Shown here: piece after piece, positions 9,827 to 22,318 of the stretch
Layout: each line of letters begins with the position of its first letter
How positions within the stretch are numbered: the stretch's first letter is position 1
Assembly (NCBI GenBank): GCA_003665825.1
Contig: QPFY01000003.1
Location: 1,798,001-1,862,000, forward strand
Length of the DNA stretch: 64,000 nt
Origin: Microbotryum silenes-acaulis
Taxonomy: Eukaryota > Basidiomycota > Microbotryomycetes > Microbotryales > Microbotryaceae
Reading direction: 5' to 3'
Position numbers and translations under genes: made by a program
Notes under the pieces: model-generated
The model's input: the letters and a program-made list of their open reading frames with translations, nothing else
Database searches by the model: none
What the model was told of the DNA's origin: nothing

Positions 9827-12800
9827 TCACTGATGCTTCTCCAAGTCCTGTTGCGAGACCAACTCAAAGTAGATGCCCTTCTTGGACAACAACTCGAAGT
9901 GTCGGCCCTGTTCGGCGACGCGGCCGTCCTTCAATACGTAGATGATGTCCGCGGCTTGGATTGTCGACAGACGATGCGCGACGGCGATCGTCGATCGACC
10001 TTTGGCGGCTTGGTCGAGCGCCCTCTGTACAACCTTCTCGGATTCGGAGTCGAGTGCAGAGGTCGCTTCGTCCAACAACAGGATCTTGGGGTTGCGGATC
10101 AAGGCACGAGCAATGGCGATGCGTTGCTTCTGACCACCCGAGAGCTGCGTTCCTTTGCCACCGACCTCGGTCTCGTACCCATCGGGCAGGGACATGACAA
10201 AGTCGTGAATGTTGGCATCCTTGCAAGCTCGCTCGACTTGCTCCTGCGACACCTGGTCCGCGGGAACGGTCGCTCCCAGGGTGATGTTGAATTTGACCGA
10301 TCCGGCGTACAGAGTTGGCTCTTGCGAGACAAGCGACACGTGATCACGGTACGAGTTGACATTGAGGCGCGAGATGTCTTGACCATCGACCATGACGTGG
10401 CCGGCCAGGGGATCGTAGAATCTTTCGACAAGCTGAATCAAAGTCGATTTACCGCATCCGGAGGGGCCGACGATGGCGACGAACTGTCCTGGCTTGACCT
10501 CGAGATCGAGGCCACGGAGTACGCGGACGTGCGGTCGGGTAGGGTAACGGAAATGGACGTCCTGAAACTTGATGTGGCCGTCGCACTTGGTCAACTTCTC
10601 GCCGCTGGGATCCTCGGCGTCGATTTCGGGGCGCGAGTCCATCAGGTCAACAGCATCGGAGGCGGCACCTCGGGCCTTGGACATGTCGGGGACATAGTTG
10701 AAGACATTTCCAGCTTGAATGGAACCAAACACAATCGAGATCATGGCGACGAAGAAGGTGCGCGTCGACAATGCGCCGTCGACGAGCTGGTGCGAACCGT
10801 ACCAGAAGATCAAGCCGATGACGAGGAAGGTGAGCGATTGCGAGATCGCATACCACATGTTGGCCCAAAGCGCGGTGCGGTTCGAGACACGCATCGGCTC
10901 GTCGAGGTACTCGGAGTAGATGCGGCAGCAGTCCGCTTCCCGGGTCAAGGAAGCAACGGTTCGGATCGCACTCGCTGCCTCGCAGGCCATCTGGGCGGAC
11001 TTTTCGTGGCTCTTCTTGTTTTTGACGTCCTTGAGCACAACGACCCTGAGTCGGACGACACCGGCTGCGATTGTGATAGGCATGCACGCAATACCGACGA
11101 GAGCAAGCTTCCATGCGTAGGAAAGACCGACGATCGCACCAGCGAGCAGAGTAACTAGAGGCAAGCAGCACGAACCGTCAGCACGGGAAGCTGGCAGCCA
11201 AGAGCGGCCACACCACGAAAGCAACTCACAGCAGGACTGGATTATAACACCGGCGGTGAGTCCAAACAAGCCGTTAATCTTTTGAGCATAGTCCGCGATC
11301 GTAGCAGTCAAATGACCCGTCGAGTTTTCATCTCGATCGAAGAAGGCAATCTGGCGCAGGTCGCGGGGGAACAGGTTAGTGATCTGAGGGCAACACCCGG
11401 GGCAGTGGGCGGGCCAACTCACGTCCTGACGAAGAATCGAAGCGAAAGTATTCTTGCGGAGCTTGCGCGACAAGCGTTCAGCCGAGGCACCTGCAAGAGT
11501 GATCAAAGACTTTGCTGAGTAAACTGCGCGCGGAGGAAGGCCCGGCGCAACACGTAAACGACGTACCAAAGTAGTAGTTCTGGACGGCAATGCCGACAGT
11601 CGCGACGAGAGCAATGATGAAACAGTACAAGGCAAAGCGATTACCACCGGCCCTCAACTCGGCCCGCTGCGTTTGAACATCAAGTGCGAAGATGCCGAGG
11701 ACGCCACCGAAGACGATACCGAAAATGGGGTACACGCAGCCCGAAACGATGGCAGCCACGAGACCAAGGAAATAGTCCATCTTTCGATCGCTGTTAAGCT
11801 TGAGCATGCGACCAATGAGGTAGATGAATGAGTGCTTCTGCTTCTTGGTGCGGCCCGTCTCGAGGTCCTCCTTGTTGCGCTGTGACAGGGCCTCGGAGGC
11901 TGCGGAGCGACCAGTGCCGACACGCTTGAGCGTCTCAAACTGAGGCTTCTCGTTCCTGGCCATCTCATCGACCTGTTCGCGCGTCAAGTTGCCGATCGCG
12001 GTGGACTTTTCGCGCTCATCGACGGAAGCCGAGTCGGATCCAGAATCGGCATCCTCCTCTTCGGCCTCGCGGAACTTTTGCGCGTTGACGAGGCGAGAGT
12101 ATGCGCCCTCGGGGTTGCGCAACAGGATCTCGTGGGCGGAGGAGCCATCGGTGGACATGGCTGACTCGAGAATATGGCCAGCGGTGAGAACGATGATCTG
12201 ATCGGCATCCTTAATTGTCGACAGGCGATGGGCGATCGTGATCGTGGTGCGACCAGCCGATGCGCGGTCCAAGGCGTCCTGCACGACCACTTCGGAGGCA
12301 GTGTCAAGCGCCGATGTAGCCTCATCGAGCAACAGGATCTGAGGGTCACTGATGATGGCGCGCGCGATAGCAATGCGCTGTTTCTGGCCTCCCGAAAGGA
12401 GCATACCACGTTCTCCTATGAGCGTATCGTAGCTTTCGGGGAGGGCCGAGATAAATCCATCGGCGTTTGCTTGCTTAGCAGCGGTAATTACTCGCTCGCG
12501 CTTCGCATCCTTCGATTCGTTCTCGTACTTGGAGCCGATGAGACCCATCTCGATGTTGCCGGCGACGGTTGCCGCAAACAAGGTGGGCTCTTGCGAGACG
12601 AGGCCGATTTGGTTGCGCAGCCATCTGACGTTGAGCTCCTTCAATTCGATGCCGTCCAACTTGACCGAGCCCCCGACGGGGTCGTAGAAGCGCTCGCACA
12701 GACCAACGATGGTCGACTTGCCCGAACCGGAACCTCCGACGAGTGCCGTAGTCTTGCCGCGAGGGAACACAGCACTGAACTTGTACAGAACCTGGACGGA

Positions 12801-14928
12801 GGGACGAGACGGATAAATAAAGTCGACGTCCCTGAGCTCAATGAATCCATCAACCTTTTCGGGCTTGAGACCTTCATCCGACGACGAATCAATGACGGGC
12901 TGACGGTCGATCGTGGCAAAGATCGCGGTCGCGGCGCCGCGCGCATACCCGACGGCTTGCAAGTTGGGTGCGATTTGGGCGAGCGAGAAGGCACCGATCA
13001 GGATCGAAAAAAAGACGTTGACGATCTGACCTGCGTTGGCGCGGCCTTGGAGCAAAAGGGTCGTTCCGTAGTAGAAGGCCAGTGCGTACGAACTGTAGAT
13101 GATGAAAAAAAAGACCGAGAGCCCGAAACCATTGAAGAGCGATGACTTGATGCCGAGGTCCATAGTCGTCACATTGCGCACATCGTACATTGCTACGAGC
13201 TTATTTTGGGTGCTGAAAGCATGGGTGTTGCGAACACTTGAAATGACCTCCTCGGCGAGCGTCGAAGCGTGGCCGACCTCCTCGAGTTGCTGGGTCTTGT
13301 AGGCCGAGAGATACTTGTTCATCACGGCGCCAGAGACTGCAATGGCTGGGATGATCGTCGATAGAACCAATGCAAGACGCCAGTTGCGAACGAAAGCGAC
13401 GATGAAACCAGTGAAGAAGGTCGCGAGGAACATGACCGTAATCGAGATCTTGTCCGAGATGCCCTCCTGAATGAGATGGGTGTCGGTCTCGATTCTTGTT
13501 GTCACCTCGCCAGCTCCCAACTTGTCAAAGTACGCTACATTTTGTTTCATCACCCCATGAAGGTAGCCCTCTCGGATCCTCCTTGTAGATGCCTCGCCAG
13601 TGTACACGAATGTGCTCTGGTACGCCCACGTTGCGAGGAACATTCCGATGGCGATGTAAACCAGATAGAGCACATCCTTGTTGACCTCTTTGAAGAGGTC
13701 CTCCCTAGCTTGAGCGAGGATGGCATCACCATTGGAAAGACTCGGTGCCTGATCCTTGGCCAACTGGAAGGCCGTGAACGAGGTTGTGAGGGCACCGAAG
13801 ACGACCGTCATGAGGGGCTGCGGAGAAGCGCTCGCACGCGGGTCAACTTTCCAATCCGGAGGCCACAGTCATGTCTTCTGCTGGAACTGACCTGTGCAGC
13901 TCCTGCTACGATTGCGCCCAAAATACCAATGAAGTTGAGGAACATCTCGAATTTGGTCGTGTAACGGAACAGGCCCCAAAATGAGACCGTTGGGGTCTTG
14001 ACCAATTGTCTGGATGTTCAAGCCGTGACAAAGGAATCAGAGACCGTGAATGACATCGATAAACCCTAAAGGATTTGTTGTAAAGAGATGGGAAATGTTG
14101 CTCTCAAGGCCGGACGTACACTTGTTCTGCCACGATCCTGCGCTGCTCGTCCGTCAGGTGAGCCATCTCCGGATCCTCCAGGACCTCTTCACCGGGAGTG
14201 TGAGACCCATCACCCGGATTGCCATCCTGGTTCGCCTTGGATTTCTTGCCCGGCGAAGAAGGAGTGATACCGGTGGCGGTCTTGCCGGAGCCCGTCGAGG
14301 AGTGGCTGGCGATTTCCGGTCGGGAACGGTCTTGGCCGTCCTGGGGCGCGACCGCCGCTGAAGGGTTCATCGATTCGACCACGGGCAATGCGGTGGTGAC
14401 GGGGATGTGCGTGGCGGCGTCATTCGCCGGGTTGCCAACAAAGCCCACATCCGCGTTGCCGGTGTCGCCGTCCGTGGCAGGGTGGCCTCGTACAGTCGAG
14501 GTATGCGAGGCGTAACCGCCTTGTTGATCGACCGCCGCGGGCGGCAGAGTCGAGGTCGGGCCACCAACCGTGGGCGTCGCTTGCTGCCATTCGTGTGGCT
14601 GCGTGGCATAGGTGTGCGTCCGGTCGTCGATCGTCGAGGCCTGGGATTCGGACCGAGTAATCGAGCTCATGTCCGCGTCCCTGGCGTCGGCGTAAGTGGT
14701 CGAATGCCCCGATTCGGAATTGGCGGTATAGAAGGACGGCGCGGCCGTACCTCCGGCAACAGAGTACTCGCTCTGGGTCGACGGCGCGTAGGACGGCCTT
14801 CCTTGACCGGCGCGCAGATTGTTCGATGACTCATTGGAGTATTGGGGTTGTTGTTGTGAAAGCACTTCGACACCTTCTTGGCCCGCGCGGCTAAGAGCGC
14901 CGCTGTTGGCACTCGAGGAGGCGGCCAT
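9827..14928 (-). CDS. ABC-B (MDR/STE6-type) full-length transporter
   Basis: Membrane exporter of the P-glycoprotein class, TMD-NBD-TMD-NBD. Exons: 14928-14120, 14009-13892, 13817-11567, 11490-11423, 11350-11230, 11154-9827; 1564 aa. NBD1 has GGSGSGKST (about residue 670), LSGGQKQRIAIARA and ILLLDEATSALD; NBD2 has GPSGCGKST with the same signature and Walker B. Hydrophobic blocks before each NBD give the membrane domains. An unusual Ser/Thr/Gln/Pro-rich extension of about 265 residues precedes the first helix and ends in HLTDEQRRIVAEQ, a segment seen in fungal MDRs. Substrate cannot be told: drugs, lipids or the farnesylated mating pheromone are all possible. The start at 14928 is the first ATG before the low-complexity region; the frame is open further to 15126. 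Confidence 0.93.
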
Positions 14929-16296
14929 GAGACTCAATGATCGAACGATGGGGTCGAGAGGCGGCGGAGAACTGCAGAGACCGTCGATCGCGGGCGTCCC
15001 ACAGGAGATACGGTACGGTGCGGAGGTCCAGGTCCGTAGTCGAGGGCCAGAGCAGCGGAAGTCGAGAGGGGGGAAAGGAGAGGCGAAGGAAAGCAGGTTG
15101 GAGGAGAAGGGAGAAGGGAAGGACAACCGTATCTTTGGGCGACGTAGCTTGGCACCGGTTTTTCTCCTGCCAGATACAATCAGGCAGACACCGCCTTTGC
15201 GTTTACTACTAGGGCTCGTTTGCCTTTATTTTGACGGCGTGGCGGACTGGCGGACTGGCGGCGTGCTGCCCGCGCGCGCGGCGCCCTGACTCGCGAAGTC
15301 ACTTCCGGTTTCGCTTCCGGAGTCCGGACCCTTTTCCTTGGATGACAATGAGATCCCCGCCGCAGTCGTGAGGAGCGGCCGCCGACCGGCGACGAAGGCG
15401 ACAGTCGTCATTTCGGGTCGAAAGGTTGAAGGAACGGCTCTCCCTATAGTCCACTTCCACAGTCGTTCCCCGACGCTCTACCTCCTTTCTGCACTAGGCG
15501 CATAAGCCGCCGAACGTGCTCCAATTACGACGTGCCGACGGGGCCGCGCGATCAGCGCCCTGCAATTTGTTCCGGCCTCAAGGATCCTGTTGCCACTTCC
15601 ATTTTGGATCGACATCGACACCGCAATTCAAACAAGGGGATCCAAACTATTATTTTCTGGCTAGGAATCCTGGCTGTTCACAGAGCAATCAATGGGAATG
15701 TCCTGCCTACGTACCGACCGCGTACTGGCTTCGGCGACGGTCAGCTTGAAAGATCAACCGGACTAGTAGAAACCATCGGACGAGGGAGGCAATCGTATAG
15801 CGCGCGCGCTTCCCCATCGCTGCTCGCGACCGGGTCCAGCTCGGTTGCGAACGATATCGGCGCGTTCTTCAGTTTCGCCGCGCCTACCGGTTCGCCGGTC
15901 GGAAGCGATTCGTCGGGCGCCTTAGTAGACAAAATTGAATTCAGCGGCCCCCGAACTGCGAGCGCCTGACTAGGATGTGTTTCTCCCCCACAAGCTTCAC
16001 CAAGAGATGCTTGACGTCATCTGAGACTACCTAGCTAGTTGCGCACTTCGGCAGTTTTCGCAGATGCTAGGCTGCAACCTCGTCACTTCGAGCACGCGAC
16101 GTGCCAGGTGCCTTCGCGAAGACGCTGGCAGTGCCAATTCGCCACCAGGCCTCCCGCGTGCGAACGCTTTGGTTTCTTCACCTAAACTTCACCTAAACTC
16201 GAGAAGGCCCATTCAATAATTGCAATGTCAACCCGCTCGGAGAATCTAGAAAAAGAGTTCCTCTCTCTTCTTCCCCAAAGAAGTTCCTTCCCCTGT
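14929..16296. other. Intergenic: ABC transporter promoter; no gene seen
   Basis: About 1.4 kb between two minus-strand genes. A purine-rich leader (15055-15125) precedes the transporter. An open frame at 15532-15969 (+) has no recognisable product. I see nothing else supportable. Confidence 0.5.
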
Positions 16297-18675
16297 CTAA
16301 TAACTCCTGCCAAACAGAGTCCACCTCTTGGCCTCCTCGCCACACTGCGGGCACTTCTTGCCCTTGACATCACCGAACCTCGCCTGGTCGTAGGGGATGC
16401 ACAAGCTCTTGGCCCCGGCCGAAGGGGCCTTTTCGTCTTCTGCACCTTCGACCGATTCCTGCGCGGACCGCTTCTTGATCTCGTCCTCGCACGCCTCGAT
16501 CTCGCACCACGGCAACACGACGACGTGGTTCTTGTTCAGCGTCGGCACGATCTGCTCCCATCGTTCGATGACGGTGATGTGATCGTTGAACTCTCTGCGC
16601 GCCTTGTTGAGCATGTCGTCGTGGATCGTGTCAAGCAGATCGGGGATCGACTGGGTGAGGTCCTTGATGACGAGTTTGGACTTGTTGCCCGTGTCCCTGC
16701 GGACGGCAACGACGGACTTCTCCTTCAGATCCTTGGGGCCCAGCTCCAAACGCACGGGGACACCCTTTAACTCCCAGTCGTTGTACTTGAAAGCCGGGGT
16801 GTAGCCTTCTCGGTCATCGTAGCGGACCTTGATGCCCTTGGCCTTCAGCTCCTTCTCAACGGACAGGCATGCCTCGTAGACCTGGCCTCGTTCCTCGTCC
16901 GTCGTCTTGGCCGTGATACCCACGGGAACGATGACGACCTGCAGTTGCGCGACGCGCGGGGGCAAGACCAAGCCCTTGTCGTCACCATGGACCATGACCA
17001 TGACACCGATCGTACGCGTCGACAGACCCCACGAGTTTTGCCACACGTGCAACTTGTCCCCCTTGTTCTCCGGGTCCTCGACCGAGATGTTGAACATCTT
17101 GGAAAAGTTTTGGCCCAAGCAATGCGACGTTCCTCCCTGAATACCGCGACCGGTGGTCGGAATGAAGCCCTCTACCGTGGTCGTGTAGAGACCACCGGCG
17201 AACTTTTCCTTCTCAGACTTGACACCGGGGATGACGGGCACGGCCAAAAGCTCCTCGTACACGCGTCGGTAGAGGTCCAAAATCTGCAGCACCTCGGTGT
17301 CGGCCTCGGGCTTGGTCAGGAAAGCCGTGTGGCCCTCCTGCCAGAGGAACTCGCGCGTGCGCAAGAACGGTTGGGGGTTCTTGAACTCCCAGCGCACGAC
17401 CGAGTTCCACTGGTTCAGCTTGAGCGGGAGATCTCGGTGCGAGCGGATCCATTTGGCATAGTAAGGGTACATGACGGTCTCCGAAGTGGGGCGGATGGCA
17501 ATCGGCTCCTCAAGGTCGGATTGGCCACTGCGCGAGAAACTTTGGTCAGCTTTAGAAGCTTCGTGCATCCAGCGAGACGAAAGCAACTTACGCCCTAGTA
17601 ACCCAAGCGACTTCGGGAGCAAAGCCTTCAATGTGATCCTTCTCCCTCTCCAATACTTTGCTCGAAACGAACATCGGGAAGTAGGCATTTTGCACGCCGA
17701 GCTCCTTGATGCCGGCATCGAAAAAGTTCTGAATCGTCTGCCAGATGCCGTACGACCAAGGCTTGAGGATGTAGCAGCCCGAGATGTCGTAGTAGTCGAG
17801 CATGTCACCTTTGATCAAGGTCTGCGAGTACCAGTCGCCGAAGACGGCTTGCTCCTTGCGGATGGTCAACCCGAGTTGGACACCTGACTTGCCCTCAAGG
17901 TCCTTCTTGCCCTGCAGCGCGGCGGCTTCCTTTTCGGCGATTGTCGACCCCCCACGAGCCGGAGTCGACTTGGCAGCAGGAGCAGCAGGAGCCCTGTTCG
18001 TCATGGCGAGGAAGAAACATTGTGTCAGTCACCAAACAGCTCTACCTGGGTCGCGGCCCCGAGTCTGAACTGACGCAGCTTGGGCCGCCTTGGCCTGGAA
18101 ATCGACCGCCTTGACCGCGGCACCCTCCTCTTCGAGCTGTTTGATGAGTTGCTGGACCTGTTCTGCCGAGACGGACAAGGTCGTGGCCGGGTCGATGGGT
18201 GACGGCACCGAGAAGGTCTCGCTCGAGCTTGTGAGTGACGACGAGGTGATCAGGAGCGTTGAGGCGACCAACTGGGGCGGAACCGAGAGCGGCGAGGCTG
18301 TAACACACGTGGAATACGTTCATTATTGATGACGTATATCTCGTAACTAAGATTTGAGCGGAATAGCTGCAGGAACGTACCCTGCTCTCTCTTGCGGCCC
18401 AAGAGCTTCTCGAGGTCAGCGGCTGCGATGGCCCTCATGTCCTTGAGTCCGACCTGGGTCGCGAGCGCCTTGGCGGGACCGAGATTCTGTTCAGGTTCGA
18501 GCGTGACGACGACGAGCTTGAGATCCTGATCGGCGTGGGACGGATGCTTGGAGCCGGACTTGGGCGTGAAGAAGTAGGTCTGCAGCCCGGATGAAGCAGC
18601 CGCAGCGGCGGGCTTGTTCTCGCCGCTGAGCAGCTGCAGCGCCTCGAGGCGACCTGTTAACGAAGTGAGATCCAT
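16297..18675 (-). CDS. Prolyl-tRNA synthetase with N-terminal YbaK-like domain
   Basis: Class II synthetase of the eukaryotic/archaeal type, charging tRNA-Pro in the cytosol. Exons: 18675-18381, 18297-18075, 17993-17592, 17527-16297; 716 aa. The catalytic core starts near residue 200 ([20 protein letters not shown]), with class II motif 2 in [21 protein letters not shown] and substrate loop [11 protein letters not shown]. The C-terminal zinc-type domain has CPQCGEEA and ends TLFGRSY, as in this subgroup. The first about 180 residues ([15 protein letters not shown], then [16 protein letters not shown]) resemble the YbaK/ProX editing-like domain that fungal ProRS carries at its N-terminus. The frame continues upstream to an ATG at 19017 with an Arg-rich leader, but a TATAAAA on the minus strand at 18951-18945 argues for the shorter start used here. 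Confidence 0.94.
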
Positions 18676-19653
18676 CTCGAGTTGTTGTGGGGTGGGGAAC
18701 GGTAGAGGGAAGCGGCGGCGAGCTGATGTGGGCTGAATGTGCGACTGACGACGACCAGCAAGAGGGGGTAAGACTCGGGTCGGCGAGGACGCGAGCGTGA
18801 GTAGGGGAAGAGCGGTGGAGGATGCTTTCTTGGCGGGTGGTACGTTCGCACGAAGAACTCGAAGGAACGACGTCGTGGGCAATCGCAAGAGTGTGCGGGT
18901 AGAGAAGCGACACAGGGGATAGCAGTGGGCTGCAAAGGCGCCTGTTTTATAGGCTCGCGCGCGGACCAGCAAGCGTCTGCACGTCTGCAAGCGTGCTGAT
19001 GCCCGTCGGCGTGACATGACTCCGAGTCATCGCCGCGACGCACCAGAGTCCGGGCGTGCATCGGTGTGCCTTGAAGTGCGCACACCGAAAATTGTCTTTC
19101 TTTGTTTCAATTTAGGGGAAATTTGCACTGATGGCACACAGCTTAACGCTCGTGCGTACGCCTCCGAATCGAATTCTTGCACTGCAGTGAGTCCGAATCC
19201 AGTGCCACCAACTGGAAGAGGCGGTCCGGCTGCAGGCGGTAGTACTACCAAAATTGACGGGGCACTGCAGTGGTACAGTCGGCGTCGACGTGCGGAAAGA
19301 AAAAGATGTCTCATTCCTCTTCTTTTTGGGGCCCCTGTTCTTGCCTTTGCCGTGTGACTCGTCGGGCCGGGGCGGTTAGCATTAGGCTCGAAGCGGGTGA
19401 GCGCCAAGCGGCAGCTCAGAGCGCTCATTGCTGTCGGGCTCGCGATCGGCAGGGACAATTGCCTACCTCGTCGACTGAAAGACGGAAGGAAGTTGGAACC
19501 CTCATCGACTGAAATGCGCATTTTCTGGCAAGCAGTGGCCATTCGTGCTTTCCCTCAACCCGACATCCACATCAGCTGACACTCTAGATCAAGACCGTGT
19601 TGTACGCTGAGCGGTGGCTACACTATTGAAACCGGCGGCGTAGATACGAAAGC
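18676..19653. other. Divergent intergenic region ProRS / cysteine-rich protein
   Basis: About 980 bp between divergent genes. It holds the ProRS leader and the TATA-like element; the rest, including PstI-like CTGCAG words at 19182-19270, shows no gene. Confidence 0.5.
18945..18951 (-). promoter_or_regulatory. Candidate TATA box of prolyl-tRNA synthetase
   Basis: TATAAAA on the minus strand, about 270 nt before the chosen ATG at 18675. Transcription starting downstream of it would exclude the upstream in-frame ATG at 19017. Inferred from sequence only. Confidence 0.4.
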
Positions 19654-21590
19654 ATGCGGATCATGCGTACGTTGATTCAGGGGCCGCTCGTAGTCGCCTC
19701 GCTCGCCGTAGGGCTGGCTTCGGCCGCGGCGCTGTCAGTGTCGGCGAACGACTTGAGCTTGGCCAGACGCAACAAGTCGAATTTTGAGGCAGGGATCAAA
19801 AGAAGAGATACGTAAGTACTATATGCTTCCAGTGGGACCAACTCGAAAGGCCATTAACTGACGTGGACTGTGCCAGAATGTGCCACCACTGCAGTTGCAC
19901 CCCGAGTTCGTGCCCACAGGTCGCCAATGCGGTCAGCACTTGCGACTCGTCTGGGGCGTGCGACTTCACGTGCGGCCCTAATCTCCTCAAGGACGGGGAC
20001 GAGGGCAAGTGCGAATGCATTTTGGAAGGTTGCCCGGCCGTCGGTAATAGTACCAGGTTCTGCAACGCTTTCGGCATATGTGACTTCACTTGCAACGGCG
20101 GCCGGAAGAAGGTCGGCGACCAGTGCGTGTGCGACACCGAAGGGGGATGCCCGTCGTGTACCCCAAGCATGTGTCCCATCGTCCCCAATGCGATCTCCTC
20201 GTGCACCTCCTCCGGCATGTGCAACTTCAACTGCACTCGAGGTCTTATCAGGTTCGCCGGGAAGTGCAACTGCAACGAATACTTTTGTACGACAAGCGCC
20301 TTCGACAATGCGTCTAATGCGTGGTGCAATAACGACACGGGTTCGTGTGATTTTGCTTGCAACTCCGGCACCAAGAAGGTCGGCGACAATTGTGTGTGCG
20401 ACGTCGCGCAATGCTCCTCAATAGCCAACGTCGCTTCGAGCTCCTGCCCATCAGCAAATGCGCCGTGTGACTTCGACTGCGCTGCTGGATTCAAACGAGA
20501 CGGTCGTCGATGCGTGTGCGATGACGATCAATGCCCCCGGGTGCCCCACGCCGCCTTCAACTTCTGCAACGATTCGGGTACTTGTGATTTTGATTGCGCC
20601 GATCGATTCATCCAAAAGGATCGCCAGTGCGTTTGCGACCCCGCTCGCTGCACCGATGTCGTCCCCAACGGTGCGAGCGTCTGCAACTCTGACGGGTCCG
20701 GATGCCACACGACTTGCAACGTCGGCTTCAAATTGGCCTTTGGCCAGTGTGTGTGCGATGTGGACCAGTGTCCCTACATTACGAACTCTTTCGTCTTTTG
20801 CGATCACTCGGAAGCGTGCGGCTTCGAGTGCTATCCGGGTTACCGAAAGGAAAACGGTCAATGCGTTCAGGGCTCGTAAGTGTTTCGATCGAATTTCGGT
20901 CTCAAAAAAATGTTACGGTGAGCTCCTCGCTAACCACGTCCGGCTCAGTATCGTCGGGGCAACGCTGTGCCGCGTGAACGAATGTCCCGTCATCGCAAAT
21001 GGAAGGCGCATCTGCAACAGCTCTGGAAAGTGCGACTTTACCTGCCTGGACGATTTTACCAAGTCGAACGGGAAATGTATGCGCACGACGTGCAATAAAG
21101 CGTCTCAGTGCCCGGCGGTGGCGAATGCTTCGTCGATCTGCTCGAGTCATGCCTGCAGCTTCGAGTGCAGGGAGGGGTTCAGGAACGTTAAGGGGGCATG
21201 TGTGCCCAAGCCGTGAGTACCAAGCTTTCCCGCTGTGAAATTTTTACTAGCTTGGACGCAAATTGAGTCTTTGTTATTGTTTATAGTGCACCCTGCACCA
21301 AGAAGTCAATCGCCCTCTACCAGGGGTACCAAAGTGGGAAACGCGGCGAGCGACCCATCACGGTTATTTCAGTTGAGGCGTGCGCAGCATACTGCGTCTT
21401 GCGCAAGTGCGTCTCGTTCGACTTTTACAATCCGAATCAGTGCGAGATCCAGATTGGGGGAGGTGGATTCGACCGGTTCGGGTCGGCCAAGCGTGTAGTG
21501 CATGGGGTCCCGGGCAAGTGTTCGGATTTCATCGGATCGATTCCGATCAAGGCAGCTGGAAAGGCGTGCTCCAATCAGCAGGTGTGGTGA
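19654..21590 (+). CDS. Secreted cysteine-rich repeat protein with PAN/apple-like C-terminus
   Basis: Four exons (19654-19811, 19877-20875, 20949-21212, 21287-21590) give 574 aa. The N-terminus is a clear signal peptide (hydrophobic LVVASLAVGLASAAAL), followed by a possible dibasic cleavage site (KRRD). The body is about nine or ten repeats of roughly 40 residues, each of the form C-P-x-(V/I)-x-N-A-x(5)C-x(3-5)G-x-C-(D/N)F-x-C-x(8)K-x-G-x-C-x-C. The last 100 residues are different: CTKKSIALYQGYQSG, then VEACAAYCVLRKCVSFDFY, reminiscent of PAN/apple carbohydrate- or protein-binding domains. The repeats recall cysteine-rich cell-surface proteins of basidiomycetes such as PriA, but I cannot assign a family firmly. 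Likely role: cell-wall or extracellular adhesion or binding protein. Confidence 0.85.
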
Positions 21591-22318
21591 GCGCGAAGAC
21601 CTTCTGAAGATGCATTGCAAAATTTCTCTGTGTGTGTGTGTGATCGCTGATATTATGCGCCTTTTCATCACCTGTGATCTATCAACAGCCCTGCCACGAC
21701 TGCACCACAGTGAAAACTGCAATTGCCCTGCGCAGCGAACGACTCTGCTCGAAGACGAGTCACCGCTCTTTTCCGGCACTAAGTCTTGGTGATGCGGATG
21801 TATAAAACATAATTATAAATTGGATCTACAATCATCGATGTCTGCCTATTACTCAATGCTCGAACGCAAGCAGTGTTCACTGCTGTTCATTTTTGTCTCC
21901 AACCCCGGCCAGCAATCTTGATCGCATTCTGTTTAGCATCTGAACACCTTTATCGCAATGCATGGCGGTGTTTGGTCACTTCTTTGAAGAGCTGACCATG
22001 GCTCATTTTTGGGCCCCACGTGTAAGACCACCTGTGAGGCACGGGGGACCACCCCATGAGAGCCCTATTCCCGACTGGTTAGCCTTGGCCAGGTATGCTA
22101 ATGCCGGAAATATGGGTCTAATGCGCTTGGACCTTGGACGGGTTCGCAATCACGCCGTGCGACGCGCTTCACTTCGCGCTCCACTTCGCGCTCCTTCCCC
22201 CCACTCACGCCCACGCACACACGCACACACACACAAGTCACACACACCGCGCTCGTTCAAGCAACAGACACGCGAACCGTCAGCCCCCCCTTGCGACCAT
22301 CTCGCTCGCCCTGCTACG
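21591..22318. other. Intergenic: 3' flank and RPB10 promoter
   Basis: About 730 bp. 22168-22200 repeats ACTTCGCGCTCC, and 22204-22244 is a CA-rich simple sequence tract directly upstream of the RPB10 start. No gene recognised. Confidence 0.55.

Noticed and set aside
9833..11158. 441-codon plus-strand ORF within the ABC transporter (also 323 codons at 12174-13145)
   Set aside because: Antisense shadow of the ABC exons, which carry Walker and signature motifs on the minus strand.
19863..20879. Reading the cysteine-rich gene as a single exon starting with GTG at 19863
   Set aside because: A spliced upstream exon supplies an ATG and a clear signal peptide in phase, which a secreted cysteine-rich protein needs.
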